NCBI GenBank assembly: GCA_018694295.1
Contig: JABHNK010000029.1
Span: 1-42,733, forward strand
Direction: 5' to 3'
From: Waddliaceae bacterium
Lineage (GTDB): Bacteria; Chlamydiota; Chlamydiia; Chlamydiales; JABHNK01
Length of the DNA: 42,733 nucleotides
The translations under genes and the position numbers were made by a program. Each line of letters opens with the position of its first letter. The first letter of the stretch is position 1. The notes under the pieces are model-generated. The model saw only the letters and a list, made by a program, of their open reading frames with translations, searched no databases and was not told the origin of the DNA. Shown piece after piece: positions 32,686 to 40,320 of the stretch.

Positions 32686-33753
32686 TTATTCCAGCGGATC
32701 AATATAACCGTCGATGATGCCTTTGATGATATTTTCCGTTGTCCTTTCCGTCTCTTCGGAAGGTCCGACCATCTCGTTGAAAACAGTTTTGATGCCACCG
32801 TTTCTGTAGTTTAGGATATAACGCTTCTCACCAAAAGCACCTTCCCTCGTAAGAGATATCATATCGTTGAGAATAGCATCCCAGGAATATACCTGCGAAG
32901 CAATGACGTTGTTTGGAGAGATTGCGCTATTGTCGATTTCAGCGCCAAGCCAGAAAATGTCATTGGACTCTGCAACATAAAGAGCCCCTAACGCCTGCGG
33001 AGATATCCCAGAAAGTACCTGCGCGCCGCTGAGGAGCAGCATGCTGGCAGGCTCTGCAGAATAGTCAGGATACCACGGCGACTGTATATAGTTGGCAGTA
33101 AAGCTGCTGCCTGGAGATGCAGAGAGAAGGCCATTGTATAAGCCTCGAGAATACCTGTCGTTATAAAGAGAAATATCGTCTTCGGTGGTGATAAGACCCA
33201 AAGAAGCAAAGTCAAAAGAAAGGCCCGCGATGATGCCATTGACATATCCCGCCTCTTCAGAAGCTACAGAGTAGAAGAAAATGTTGTCGAAGGAAAGAAA
33301 GTCGTCGCCATCATCGAAATATGGTACCGCAAAGCGTGTGTCAGGGAAATCGGTAGAGATGCTGAGAATAGCTTCTTTGTATATATCACTATGAGCGATG
33401 ACAAGGTCGTAGCCCTTTTCGGCATATTTTGCGATGACCCTCTTCGCAGTCTCAAGGTTTAATACCTTCTCAACAACAGAAAATTTGTCGATAGAAGAAC
33501 TCTTGCCGCTATATCGTATGCGACGCAATGGCGCATATATCGACTGACTCCACGAATCGTCATCCCTCCTAGAAGGAAGAACAAGGGCGACCTTGAATTC
33601 TTCGGTGTCCTGAGGACGTACGACTTCTACAGCATCAGCAGAAGATTTTTTGCTCTTGCCTTTAACATCACTCCACGGCCACGAGAAACTCGACAGCGTA
33701 ATAACAAGAGCGATAAGAACAAACGAGAGAGATAGCGAAAAATACCTTTTCAT
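32686..33753 (-). CDS. PnrA/BMP-family substrate-binding protein
   Basis: The 355-residue protein has a signal peptide (FSLSLSFVLIALVITLSSFS) and a BMP/PnrA-type domain: FKVALVLPSRRDDDSWSQSI, GYDLVIAHSDIYKEAILSIS, FPDTRFAVPYFD, EEAGYVNGIIAGL, LGLITTEDD, GISPQALGALYVAES and a late VASQVYSWDAILNDMI. Family members bind nucleosides or related purine compounds for ABC import. The usual lipobox cysteine is missing after the hydrophobic core, so it seems soluble in the periplasm or anchored by an uncleaved helix. No permease is adjacent. Nucleoside uptake would suit an intracellular bacterium but is inference. Confidence 0.82.
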   Translation of the reverse strand: MKRYFSLSLSFVLIALVITLSSFSWPWSDVKGKSKKSSADAVEVVRPQDTEEFKVALVLPSRRDDDSWSQSIYAPLRRIRYSGKSSSIDKFSVVEKVLNLETAKRVIAKYAEKGYDLVIAHSDIYKEAILSISTDFPDTRFAVPYFDDGDDFLSFDNIFFYSVASEEAGYVNGIIAGLSFDFASLGLITTEDDISLYNDRYSRGLYNGLLSASPGSSFTANYIQSPWYPDYSAEPASMLLLSGAQVLSGISPQALGALYVAESNDIFWLGAEIDNSAISPNNVIASQVYSWDAILNDMISLTREGAFGEKRYILNYRNGGIKTVFNEMVGPSEETERTTENIIKGIIDGYIDPLE

Positions 33754-33824
33754 TGCAACACTTCCATACTAGATAACATAATAACATACTACGAAAGAAA
33801 AGATATTTAGTAAAGAACGCTTCT

Positions 33825-34187
33825 TTATTTACGCACAGCTTTTTTCTTCTTGGGAGCTGCTTTACGTACAGGACGCTTAGCAATAAGCTTGGGATCTTGA
33901 AGGCGTAAGAAAAAAAGACGGTAGAAAATACGTAAAAAACGTCGAGGAGCATTGATGATTTTGTTGTGGCGAGAAAAGAAATCTTTGGTGAAAGGCGTAA
34001 CAGTACTATTCCATAACACGTGAAGAGGCTTGGGATCGGAAGATTCTGTGTCTTCATGATTTTCAACCTTAAGGGGAGGAGCATCAGCATGACGAGACAT
34101 GCTGTCACGGACTTCAGTAAGACCGCCGGCAGGAGGACGCTGAGGTTGCTGACCTTGTGGTCCTGATGGATATTGTCGTGGCTGCAT
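33825..34187 (-). CDS. Hypothetical protein with basic C-terminus (120 aa)
   Basis: I do not recognise this protein. It begins with a Pro/Gln-rich segment (MQPRQYPSGPQGQQPQRPPA), has an acidic middle, then a strongly basic part: RHNKIINAPRRFLRIFYRLF and a tail RKAAPKKKKAVRK. The tail resembles histone-like or nucleic-acid-binding tails, or a positively charged anchor. There is no signal peptide. It stands alone between the binding-protein gene and the epimerase operon, in the same direction, with ~70-base gaps on either side. The ATG is clear. Confidence 0.65.
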   Translation of the reverse strand: MQPRQYPSGPQGQQPQRPPAGGLTEVRDSMSRHADAPPLKVENHEDTESSDPKPLHVLWNSTVTPFTKDFFSRHNKIINAPRRFLRIFYRLFFLRLQDPKLIAKRPVRKAAPKKKKAVRK

Positions 34188-34258
34188 AGTTTAACTCTCT
34201 TACTATAAAGGTAATAAAAACATAATAGAAAGGATTTTAACAGTAAATAATCTTATTG

Positions 34259-35209
34259 TCAACCATAATATCCTTTATACCAGTCAACAAACTTCGCAAC
34301 GCCATCTTCTAGTGAAATCTTGGGCTCGAAGCCCAAAAGTTCAGTGCTATGCTCAATATCGGCGTACGTTCGGAGTACGTCACCATCCTGCATAGGCATA
34401 TAATTTTTCTTCGCAGGGATATCTAGGCTTTTTTCTATTATAGCGATAAAATCTTCGAGCTTTTCAGGCTTATTATTTCCGAGGTTGAAAACCTCACATC
34501 CTGCGCCGAGGTCTATAGCAGCGGCGACACCATTAACGATGTCGTCGACATATGTGAAGTCTCGACTTAGTTTCCCGTTGTTATATACGTCGATAGGTGT
34601 CCCTTCCAAGATCTTCTTTACGAAAAGAAAACATGCCATATCGGGACGTCCCCACGGACCATATACCGTAAAAAAACGCAGCCCCGTTACAGGAATCCCA
34701 AAAAGATGATGATATGCGTGGGCCATCAATTCGTTAGATTTTTTTGTCGCGCCATAGAGGCTTACCGGGGTTTCGGTGACATCATCGACAGAAAACGGAA
34801 CCTTTTCATTGAGGCCATATATCGACGACGATGATGCATAGATGAAAGGTATAGAGCTTCTTTCTCGCAGAACCTCCATCATAGTGACGAAACCTTCGAT
34901 GTTCGACGTTATATACGCTTGAGGGTTTTCTAAAGAATAACGTACCCCTGCCTGCGCGGCGAGGTGTAAGACGTGGGTGATGGCGTTGTCATCAATGACA
35001 GAGGCTACAGACTTGCCGTCGCAGATATCGCCTTCGATGACAGTGATGCCTTCATCTTCCAAAACCTTTGCCCTGTCACGCTTTAAAGTCGGGTCGTAGT
35101 AGTCGTTGAAATTGTCGTATCCGACAACGAAATCGCCACGGTTTTTATGGTGTCGTGCACAGTGGAAGCCTATAAAACCTGCGGCTCCTGTTACTAATAT
35201 ACGTTTCAT
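34259..35209 (-). CDS. NAD-dependent sugar epimerase (UDP-glucuronate 4-epimerase-like)
   Basis: This is a short-chain dehydrogenase/reductase of the extended type, 316 residues. The Rossmann motif GAAGFIG is at about residues 7-13, YDNFNDYYDPTLKRDRA follows (typical of UDP-glucuronate 4-epimerases), HLAAQAGVRYSLENP is at about 75, SSSSIYG is at about 122, and the catalytic YGATKKSNE is at about 146. It would interconvert UDP-glucuronate and UDP-galacturonate for surface glycans. An upstream in-frame ATG exists at 35224, but ATG 35209 overlaps the galE TGA as ATGA and begins with the expected MKRILVTGAAGFIG. Confidence 0.88.
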   Translation of the reverse strand: MKRILVTGAAGFIGFHCARHHKNRGDFVVGYDNFNDYYDPTLKRDRAKVLEDEGITVIEGDICDGKSVASVIDDNAITHVLHLAAQAGVRYSLENPQAYITSNIEGFVTMMEVLRERSSIPFIYASSSSIYGLNEKVPFSVDDVTETPVSLYGATKKSNELMAHAYHHLFGIPVTGLRFFTVYGPWGRPDMACFLFVKKILEGTPIDVYNNGKLSRDFTYVDDIVNGVAAAIDLGAGCEVFNLGNNKPEKLEDFIAIIEKSLDIPAKKNYMPMQDGDVLRTYADIEHSTELLGFEPKISLEDGVAKFVDWYKGYYG

Positions 35210-36168
35210 AGCGTCGCCTTCCATTGGTGGAGGATTATAGACTCAAGGTCAGGGAATTCGGGCTTCCAGCCCAGCTCTTTCTGCGCCTTCTTGGCAGAAG
35301 CAACAAGGACGTCAGGATCTCCAGCACGGCGCTCGCCTTCGATGACGGTGAAGTTTACTCCAGTGACTTTCTTGGCAGTATCGATGACGTCGCTGACACT
35401 ATAGCCGTCGCCATTGCCGAGGTTGTACTGTGATGATGTGGCATCATCGACGAGAAGCTTCTCAAGGGCGGAAATGTGTGCAGAGGCAAGGTCGTGGATG
35501 TGTATGTAGTCGCGGACACACGTTCCGTCGATAGTGTCGTAGTCGGTGCCGAAGATCGTGACAGGAGACTCCTTTTCGATGGCATTGAGTATGACGGGAA
35601 TAATGTTAGTGCTATTAATATTATAGTTTTTATGCTCGCCAGAAGGGTCGCCGCCAGCAGCGTTGAAATATCGTAAACAACACGATTTCATACCATAGGC
35701 GATGTCATAGTCACCGAGGATCTTTTCTATCATAAGCTTTGTTCTGCCATAAGGATTGATAGGAAGGACGCGGTGTTCTTCGTCGATGAGATCTTTTTCT
35801 GGAGAACCGAATATCGCTGCAGATGACGAGAATAAGAAACGTTTCACACCATAGTCGACCATAGTGTCAAGAAGAGCCAAGGTATTGACGACATTGTTGT
35901 GGTAGTATTTCCCTGGGTCTTTGACAGACTCCCCAACAGCGGTATGCGCCGCGAAATGCATGACGGCGTCGATGTCATTGTCTTCGAAAACCTTCTTCAG
36001 CGTAGCAGTGTCGCCGAGATCTCCGACGATAAGAGTACCAACATTGACGGCGTCTTTGTTGCCAGTACTAAGGTTGTCAAGGACGATAGTTTCAAAACCT
36101 TTCTTGTTCATCATAAGGTTGACGTACGAGCCGATATATCCAGCACCACCGACGATTAAAATAGCCAT
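35206..36168 (-). CDS. galE: UDP-glucose 4-epimerase
   Basis: The 320-residue enzyme interconverts UDP-glucose and UDP-galactose with bound NAD. The Rossmann motif GGAGYIG is at residues 7-13, DNLSTGN near 36, HFAAHTAVGES near 72, SSSAAIFG near 117, catalytic Tyr in NPYGRTKLMIE near 142, LRYFNAAGGDPSGEHK near 170, and VRDYIHIHDLA near 220. All are hallmarks of GalE. It is first in the two-gene minus-strand unit and is divergent from the glycosyltransferase gene. Confidence 0.94.
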   Translation of the reverse strand: MAILIVGGAGYIGSYVNLMMNKKGFETIVLDNLSTGNKDAVNVGTLIVGDLGDTATLKKVFEDNDIDAVMHFAAHTAVGESVKDPGKYYHNNVVNTLALLDTMVDYGVKRFLFSSSAAIFGSPEKDLIDEEHRVLPINPYGRTKLMIEKILGDYDIAYGMKSCCLRYFNAAGGDPSGEHKNYNINSTNIIPVILNAIEKESPVTIFGTDYDTIDGTCVRDYIHIHDLASAHISALEKLLVDDATSSQYNLGNGDGYSVSDVIDTAKKVTGVNFTVIEGERRAGDPDVLVASAKKAQKELGWKPEFPDLESIILHQWKATL

Positions 36169-36201
36169 AATTATGCCCCTCTCATATTTAAGATCTCTAA
36201 G

Positions 36202-36230
36202 ATTGTGGCTTAAAACGTCACAAATGTCAA
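36202..36230 (-). promoter_or_regulatory. Likely galE promoter in divergent spacer
   Basis: On the minus strand TTGACA (36225-36230) and CACAAT (36202-36207) are 17 bases apart, 34 bases upstream of the galE ATG. The 135-base spacer also has a weak plus-strand candidate (TTGCAT 36240, 17 bases, TATTCT 36263) for the glycosyltransferase gene. Confidence 0.5.
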
Positions 36231-36303
36231 TGTTAGAGCTTGCATCGCAGAAGAACTATTGGTATTCTAGCAAGATATTCTTACTAAAAACCTGGGGCTT
36301 ACC

Positions 36304-37248
36304 ATGAAATTATCGATATTCGTACCAATATACAACGAAGAAGACAACATTCCCTTGTTGTATAAATCATTGCATGACGTCCTTGAAAACCTCGAGCATG
36401 ACTACGAAGTTATCCTTGTCAACGACGGCTCTTCCGACAACAGCAAAGCGCTTCTCGATGAGCTCGCCGAAAAGGACAAGCACATCAAAGTTATACACTT
36501 CCGCCGCAACTACGGGCAGACGGCAGCGATGATGGCGGGAATTGACTACGCCACCGGTGACGTCCTTATCCCTATGGACGGCGATCTACAAAACGACCCC
36601 GCTGACATACCAAAACTTCTCGCTAAGCTCGACGAAGGATATGACGTCGTCTCAGGATGGAGAAAAAATCGTAAAGATAACGGTATCATGCGTATATTGC
36701 CGAGCAGGATAGCAAACTGGCTGGTATCGAAGATATCTGGAGTGAAACTTCATGATACAGGATGCTCGCTTAAAGCATACCGACGTGATGTCATCAAAGG
36801 CGTAAAATTATATGGCGAGATGCACAGATTCATACCAATATACGCCACATTGGAAGGCGCTAAGGTCGCAGAGGTCGTCGTCAACCACAGACCTCGTATC
36901 CATGGCGTCTCGGAATATGGCATAGAAAGAACCTTCAAAGTTATCCTCGACCTTATCGTCGTGAACTTCTTAGCGAAATATTCGCAGAAACCAATATACG
37001 TCTTCGGGGGTGGCGGGCTGGTGAGCTTTGGGCTTTCTTTCATCTCGTTTGTAGGGATGCTTTTCTATAAATTTGGACTTGGAGTGTCTTTCAGCAGAAC
37101 ACCATTGCCTATAGTGACGGTAGCTTTTGGTCTTATGGGCTTCATGGCGATATTTATAGGGATACTTTCGGAGATCCTCATGAGGACATATTACGAGTCG
37201 CAGAATAAATCAGTATATACCGTCGACGAACACCACAATGTGGAGTAA
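36304..37248 (+). CDS. GT2 family lipid-linked sugar transferase (ArnC/GtrB-like)
   Basis: This 314-residue membrane enzyme moves a sugar from a nucleotide to polyprenyl phosphate. The GT-A domain has VPIYNEEDNI (about 7), LVNDGSSDNS (about 40), the FRRNYGQTAAMMAGIDYATG signature (about 60), MDGDLQNDP (about 92) and a later TGCSLKAYRR (about 155). Two C-terminal membrane helices lie at about 235-260 and 270-295. The closest families are dolichyl/undecaprenyl-phosphate mannose, glucose or aminoarabinose transferases. The gene leads a plus-strand unit with gmd three bases on, so a GDP-mannose-derived donor is possible, but donor choice is inference. Confidence 0.9.
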   Translation: MKLSIFVPIYNEEDNIPLLYKSLHDVLENLEHDYEVILVNDGSSDNSKALLDELAEKDKHIKVIHFRRNYGQTAAMMAGIDYATGDVLIPMDGDLQNDPADIPKLLAKLDEGYDVVSGWRKNRKDNGIMRILPSRIANWLVSKISGVKLHDTGCSLKAYRRDVIKGVKLYGEMHRFIPIYATLEGAKVAEVVVNHRPRIHGVSEYGIERTFKVILDLIVVNFLAKYSQKPIYVFGGGGLVSFGLSFISFVGMLFYKFGLGVSFSRTPLPIVTVAFGLMGFMAIFIGILSEILMRTYYESQNKSVYTVDEHHNVE

Positions 37249-37251
37249 ACA

Positions 37252-38208
37252 ATGAAAAAAGCACTAGTTTGTGGCGTCAGCGGACAAGACGGCGCATATC
37301 TCTCCAAGCTGCTCCTATCAAAAGGATACGATGTCATCGGGACGTCACGCGATGCTACGACGTCGACATTTGCAGGCCTAAAAAAAGTTGGTGTATATGA
37401 TGATATCGAGAAAGTGTCTATGGCGATAAGCGATTTCCGTAGCGTAGCCTCTGTCTTGAAAAAATATCGCCCCGATGAGATATATAACTTGGCAGGACAA
37501 AGCTCAGTAGGGCTTTCGTTCGAACAGCCCGTAGAGACGATAGACAGCATAGTAACAGGGACGCTGAATATCCTAGAAGCTATACGTTTCGAAGAGCGCG
37601 ACATAAAGTTCTATAATGCCGGGTCTAGCGAATGTTTCGGCGATATAGGCGACACCCCCGCCGATGAAAACACACCATTCAAACCACGAAGTCCATACGC
37701 CCTAGCAAAAGCGTCGGCATATAACCTCATATCAGTATATCGCGAAGCATATGGATTATTCGCATGTACAGGGATACTCTTTAACCACGAGTCACCACTA
37801 CGCTATGAGCGCTTTGTAACACAGAAAATAGTAAAAGCAGCAGCACGTATCGCTGCAGGATCGAAAGAAAAACTTAAACTCGGAAATATCGATATCTATA
37901 GAGACTGGGGATGGGCGCCGGAATATGCAGAAGCAATATGGCTCATACTACAACAACAAAAACCTCAAGACTTCGTCGTCGCCACAGGGAAAACAATATC
38001 GTTGACGGAGTTTGTAGAAAAAGCCTTCGCATACTTTAACCTCGACTGGAAAGAACATGTTGATGTTGATGAAAGCAGCTTAAGACCACTAGATATCCAT
38101 ATGGGAAAAGCAAACCCCAAAAAAGCTGAAGAAATATTAGGATGGAAAGCGACATCGGATGTCGACGATGTTGTACGTATGATGTGCGACGATGCAAAAC
38201 AAGGCTGA
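37252..38208 (+). CDS. gmd: GDP-mannose 4,6-dehydratase
   Basis: This enzyme makes GDP-4-keto-6-deoxymannose, precursor of fucose, rhamnose and perosamine sugars. The 318-residue protein has VCGVSGQDGAYLSKLLLSKG (Rossmann loop, residues 6-25), YNLAGQSSVGLSFEQP (about 80), NAGSSECFGD (about 122), catalytic YALAKASAYN (about 145), FNHESPLRYERFVTQKI (the Gmd signature, about 180) and RDWGWAPEYAEAIW (about 220). Slightly short versus ~350-370 in many bacteria. There is a three-base gap after the glycosyltransferase and a two-base gap to oppC, so the three form one unit. Confidence 0.94.
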   Translation: MKKALVCGVSGQDGAYLSKLLLSKGYDVIGTSRDATTSTFAGLKKVGVYDDIEKVSMAISDFRSVASVLKKYRPDEIYNLAGQSSVGLSFEQPVETIDSIVTGTLNILEAIRFEERDIKFYNAGSSECFGDIGDTPADENTPFKPRSPYALAKASAYNLISVYREAYGLFACTGILFNHESPLRYERFVTQKIVKAAARIAAGSKEKLKLGNIDIYRDWGWAPEYAEAIWLILQQQKPQDFVVATGKTISLTEFVEKAFAYFNLDWKEHVDVDESSLRPLDIHMGKANPKKAEEILGWKATSDVDDVVRMMCDDAKQG

Positions 38209-38210
38209 CG

Positions 38211-39845
38211 ATGAAAAAAACTCACGCATATTCATATTGGAAGATAGTATGGCAGCAGTTTAAGAAGAATAAAATCGGCTGCGCCGCCCTTGTTATTATA
38301 GCGATTTTCGTTATATGTGGTATATACGCCCCTATTCTTGCGTCGAGCAAACCAATCTTCCTTGTATATGATGGTGAAATATATTTCCCCTTGTTTCGAC
38401 ATCTTTTCTATCGAGGGTTCTTCACAAAACGCCTAGACATTTTCTTCAACATAATGATGTTCGCAACACCAGTGATGGTGGTGACGATGCTATCCTTACG
38501 GCGAGGACGTAAAGCCGCTATGGTAACGATATTATCAGCAGTGATAGCGCTTTTTCTATATCTTAGCTTCGCTACACCAAAAGACCCCGCCAAAGACGCG
38601 GCTCTCAGCGCAGCAAGACAGCATATCATCCAAGAACAACTTATCGTCTCTGACAGAGACCCTCTCCTCGAGCCCTTTCCTATATATGAAGACTGGGACT
38701 TCAACCTCCAGCATATGAACGAATATGCCAAGATTAATATGTTGATACGCTACCGTCTTCGGAAAGAACAACATCATCGCCTTCAAAAATATTACGATGG
38801 CAATAACTCCGACGGATTTGTTATTCAGACGCTATGGCAGGTGGCGAAAGAAAATGACGAGAATCAGATAAAACGCCTAGAAGCAAAACTGCAAGGAAAA
38901 GAAGGCGTATACGTTAAAGCTTTTATGCAGATGCCGTTCCTCGCCGAAGAATATCAGAAGAAGCCTACAGAACGTAAACGCAAACGCCTAGAGAAAATAC
39001 GTATCATCGTCGGAGAATACGAGAGCACTATAGCGAAGATATCTTTCATCAAAGATCGTAGGAAATGGCTAGAATGCGAGAATGCAAAAATTTTGCACTT
39101 AACAATGCCATTGCTAAAGAACTTCCACTGGGAAGACGACGCCGGCGGTGAGCAAGCGATAAATTCCATAGTGAAATGGTGGGACCTTACACGTATCAAC
39201 CGTAAAGATCTCGTCGCAGGACTTATCTTCGGAATAAGGATATCGCTAGTAGTAGGACTCCTCGCCGTCGCTGCACAGCTTTCGATAGGGATACCAATAG
39301 GCTCTATGGCAGGATACTACGGCGGCAAGACGGACATTCTCGTCAACAGGATGCTGGAGATCTGGGAGGCGATGCCGACGTTCTTCATGCTGCTAATGGT
39401 CGTCGCTATTGTACAGAGCAAATCGATATTCCTTGTGATATCGGTGTTAGGAATATTCGGATGGACAGGATACAGCAGGTTCATCAGAGGGGAATTCTTA
39501 AAGCAGCGAAGCCTGCCTTATGTCGATGCATGTCACGCCATGGGCTTCGGCGACAGGCGTATCGTCTTTTCGCATATCCTCCCCAATGCAATACCACCAA
39601 TACTCACGATAATACCTTTCTCGATAATGGCTGCGATAACAAGCGAAGCAGGACTTTCGTTTATCGGCCTTGGAGAAGAAGGGTCGTGCTCATGGGGTGT
39701 CCTCATGGACGAAGGGCGTTCTGCCTTCCCCGGCGAAAGCTACCTACTGTGGCCGCCGGCATTGATGCTCACCACGCTTCTTATCGCCATCGCCCTTGTC
39801 GGTGACGCCTTCCGCGACGCTCTCGACCCAAAAATGCGAAAATAA
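38211..39845 (+). CDS. oppC: Oligopeptide ABC transporter permease OppC with large insertion
   Basis: This is the second channel half of a peptide importer. Residues 1-45 hold the usual first helix (AALVIIAIFVICGIYAPILA). Two extra hydrophobic segments follow (FFNIMMFATPVMVVTMLSL about 85; MVTILSAVIALFLYLSFA about 110), then a ~200-residue charged, helical insertion. Only after that comes the OppC core with LVAGLIFGIRISLVVGLLAV (about 340) and the EAA loop FLKQRSLPYVDACHAMGFGD (about 430). At 544 residues it is far longer than the usual ~300. An in-frame extension to 38142 overlaps gmd; ATG 38211 starts just after its stop and gives the expected N-terminus. Probably partners OppB at 2752-4254. 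Confidence 0.9.
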   Translation: MKKTHAYSYWKIVWQQFKKNKIGCAALVIIAIFVICGIYAPILASSKPIFLVYDGEIYFPLFRHLFYRGFFTKRLDIFFNIMMFATPVMVVTMLSLRRGRKAAMVTILSAVIALFLYLSFATPKDPAKDAALSAARQHIIQEQLIVSDRDPLLEPFPIYEDWDFNLQHMNEYAKINMLIRYRLRKEQHHRLQKYYDGNNSDGFVIQTLWQVAKENDENQIKRLEAKLQGKEGVYVKAFMQMPFLAEEYQKKPTERKRKRLEKIRIIVGEYESTIAKISFIKDRRKWLECENAKILHLTMPLLKNFHWEDDAGGEQAINSIVKWWDLTRINRKDLVAGLIFGIRISLVVGLLAVAAQLSIGIPIGSMAGYYGGKTDILVNRMLEIWEAMPTFFMLLMVVAIVQSKSIFLVISVLGIFGWTGYSRFIRGEFLKQRSLPYVDACHAMGFGDRRIVFSHILPNAIPPILTIIPFSIMAAITSEAGLSFIGLGEEGSCSWGVLMDEGRSAFPGESYLLWPPALMLTTLLIAIALVGDAFRDALDPKMRK

Positions 39846-40272
39846 TTTTTTCACCACAGAGTTCCTCAGGGCGACCTGTCGCCCCTGCAATAAAAAATAA
39901 CAAGCCCCAATTTTTTCACCACAGAGCCACAGAGCACACAGAGAGCGCCCACTGCGCAGAGCGCGCGCAGTGGGCGCACAGCTGTCGCCGTTGTCGAGAA
40001 TTGCACTTTTTTCTTTGTTTTTATTATAGCAAACGTTACAACACAATTCAGTTCTTGCGACAACGGCGAGAGGGGGCACTGCCGTGTCCGGGTTTATTCA
40101 TTGTTCATTGAACAATTATCATTGAGCATTGTTAAGAATGAGTTCGGAATTCGGAGCTTTTTCGGTGATCAATGCTCAATGTTCAATGTCCAATGTTCAA
40201 TGAAAAAGGGGGTCTGGGGGATTCCCCCAGCCATGTTTTTTCCTCTCTGTGTTCTCTGTGGCTCTGTGGTAG
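39846..40272. mobile_element. MITE-like nested inverted-repeat element, copy 2
   Basis: This gene-free stretch repeats the core of 16286-16555: TTTTTTCACCACAGAG and CACACAGAGAGCGCCCAC on the left, TCGCCGTTGTCG paired with CGACAACGGCGA inside, GAGAGGGGGCACTGCCGTG, the CTGGGGGATTCCCCCAG hairpin, and CTCTCTGTGTTCTCTGTG on the right. It lacks the outer TAACTGA arms. It has extra heptamer arrays (40096-40135 and 40168-40203) and a second CACCACAGAG start. It begins immediately after the oppC stop codon. Confidence 0.82.
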
Positions 40273-40281
40273 AAATTCCTA

Positions 40282-40303
40282 CTCCTAACTCCGAACTCCG
40301 AAC
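40282..40303. repeat. CTCCGAAC octamer array
   Basis: ACTCCTAACTCCGAACTCCG with 8-bp period ends about 18 bases beyond the stop of the minus-strand phosphate permease gene. The following GCAGCGTAGAGGCATTATCC resembles the sequence at the same place behind the PnrA-like gene (32663-32691). An inverted partial copy (GAGTTCGGAATTCGGAGC) lies at 40140-40157. Confidence 0.72.
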
Positions 40304-40320
40304 TATGCAGCGTAGAGGCA

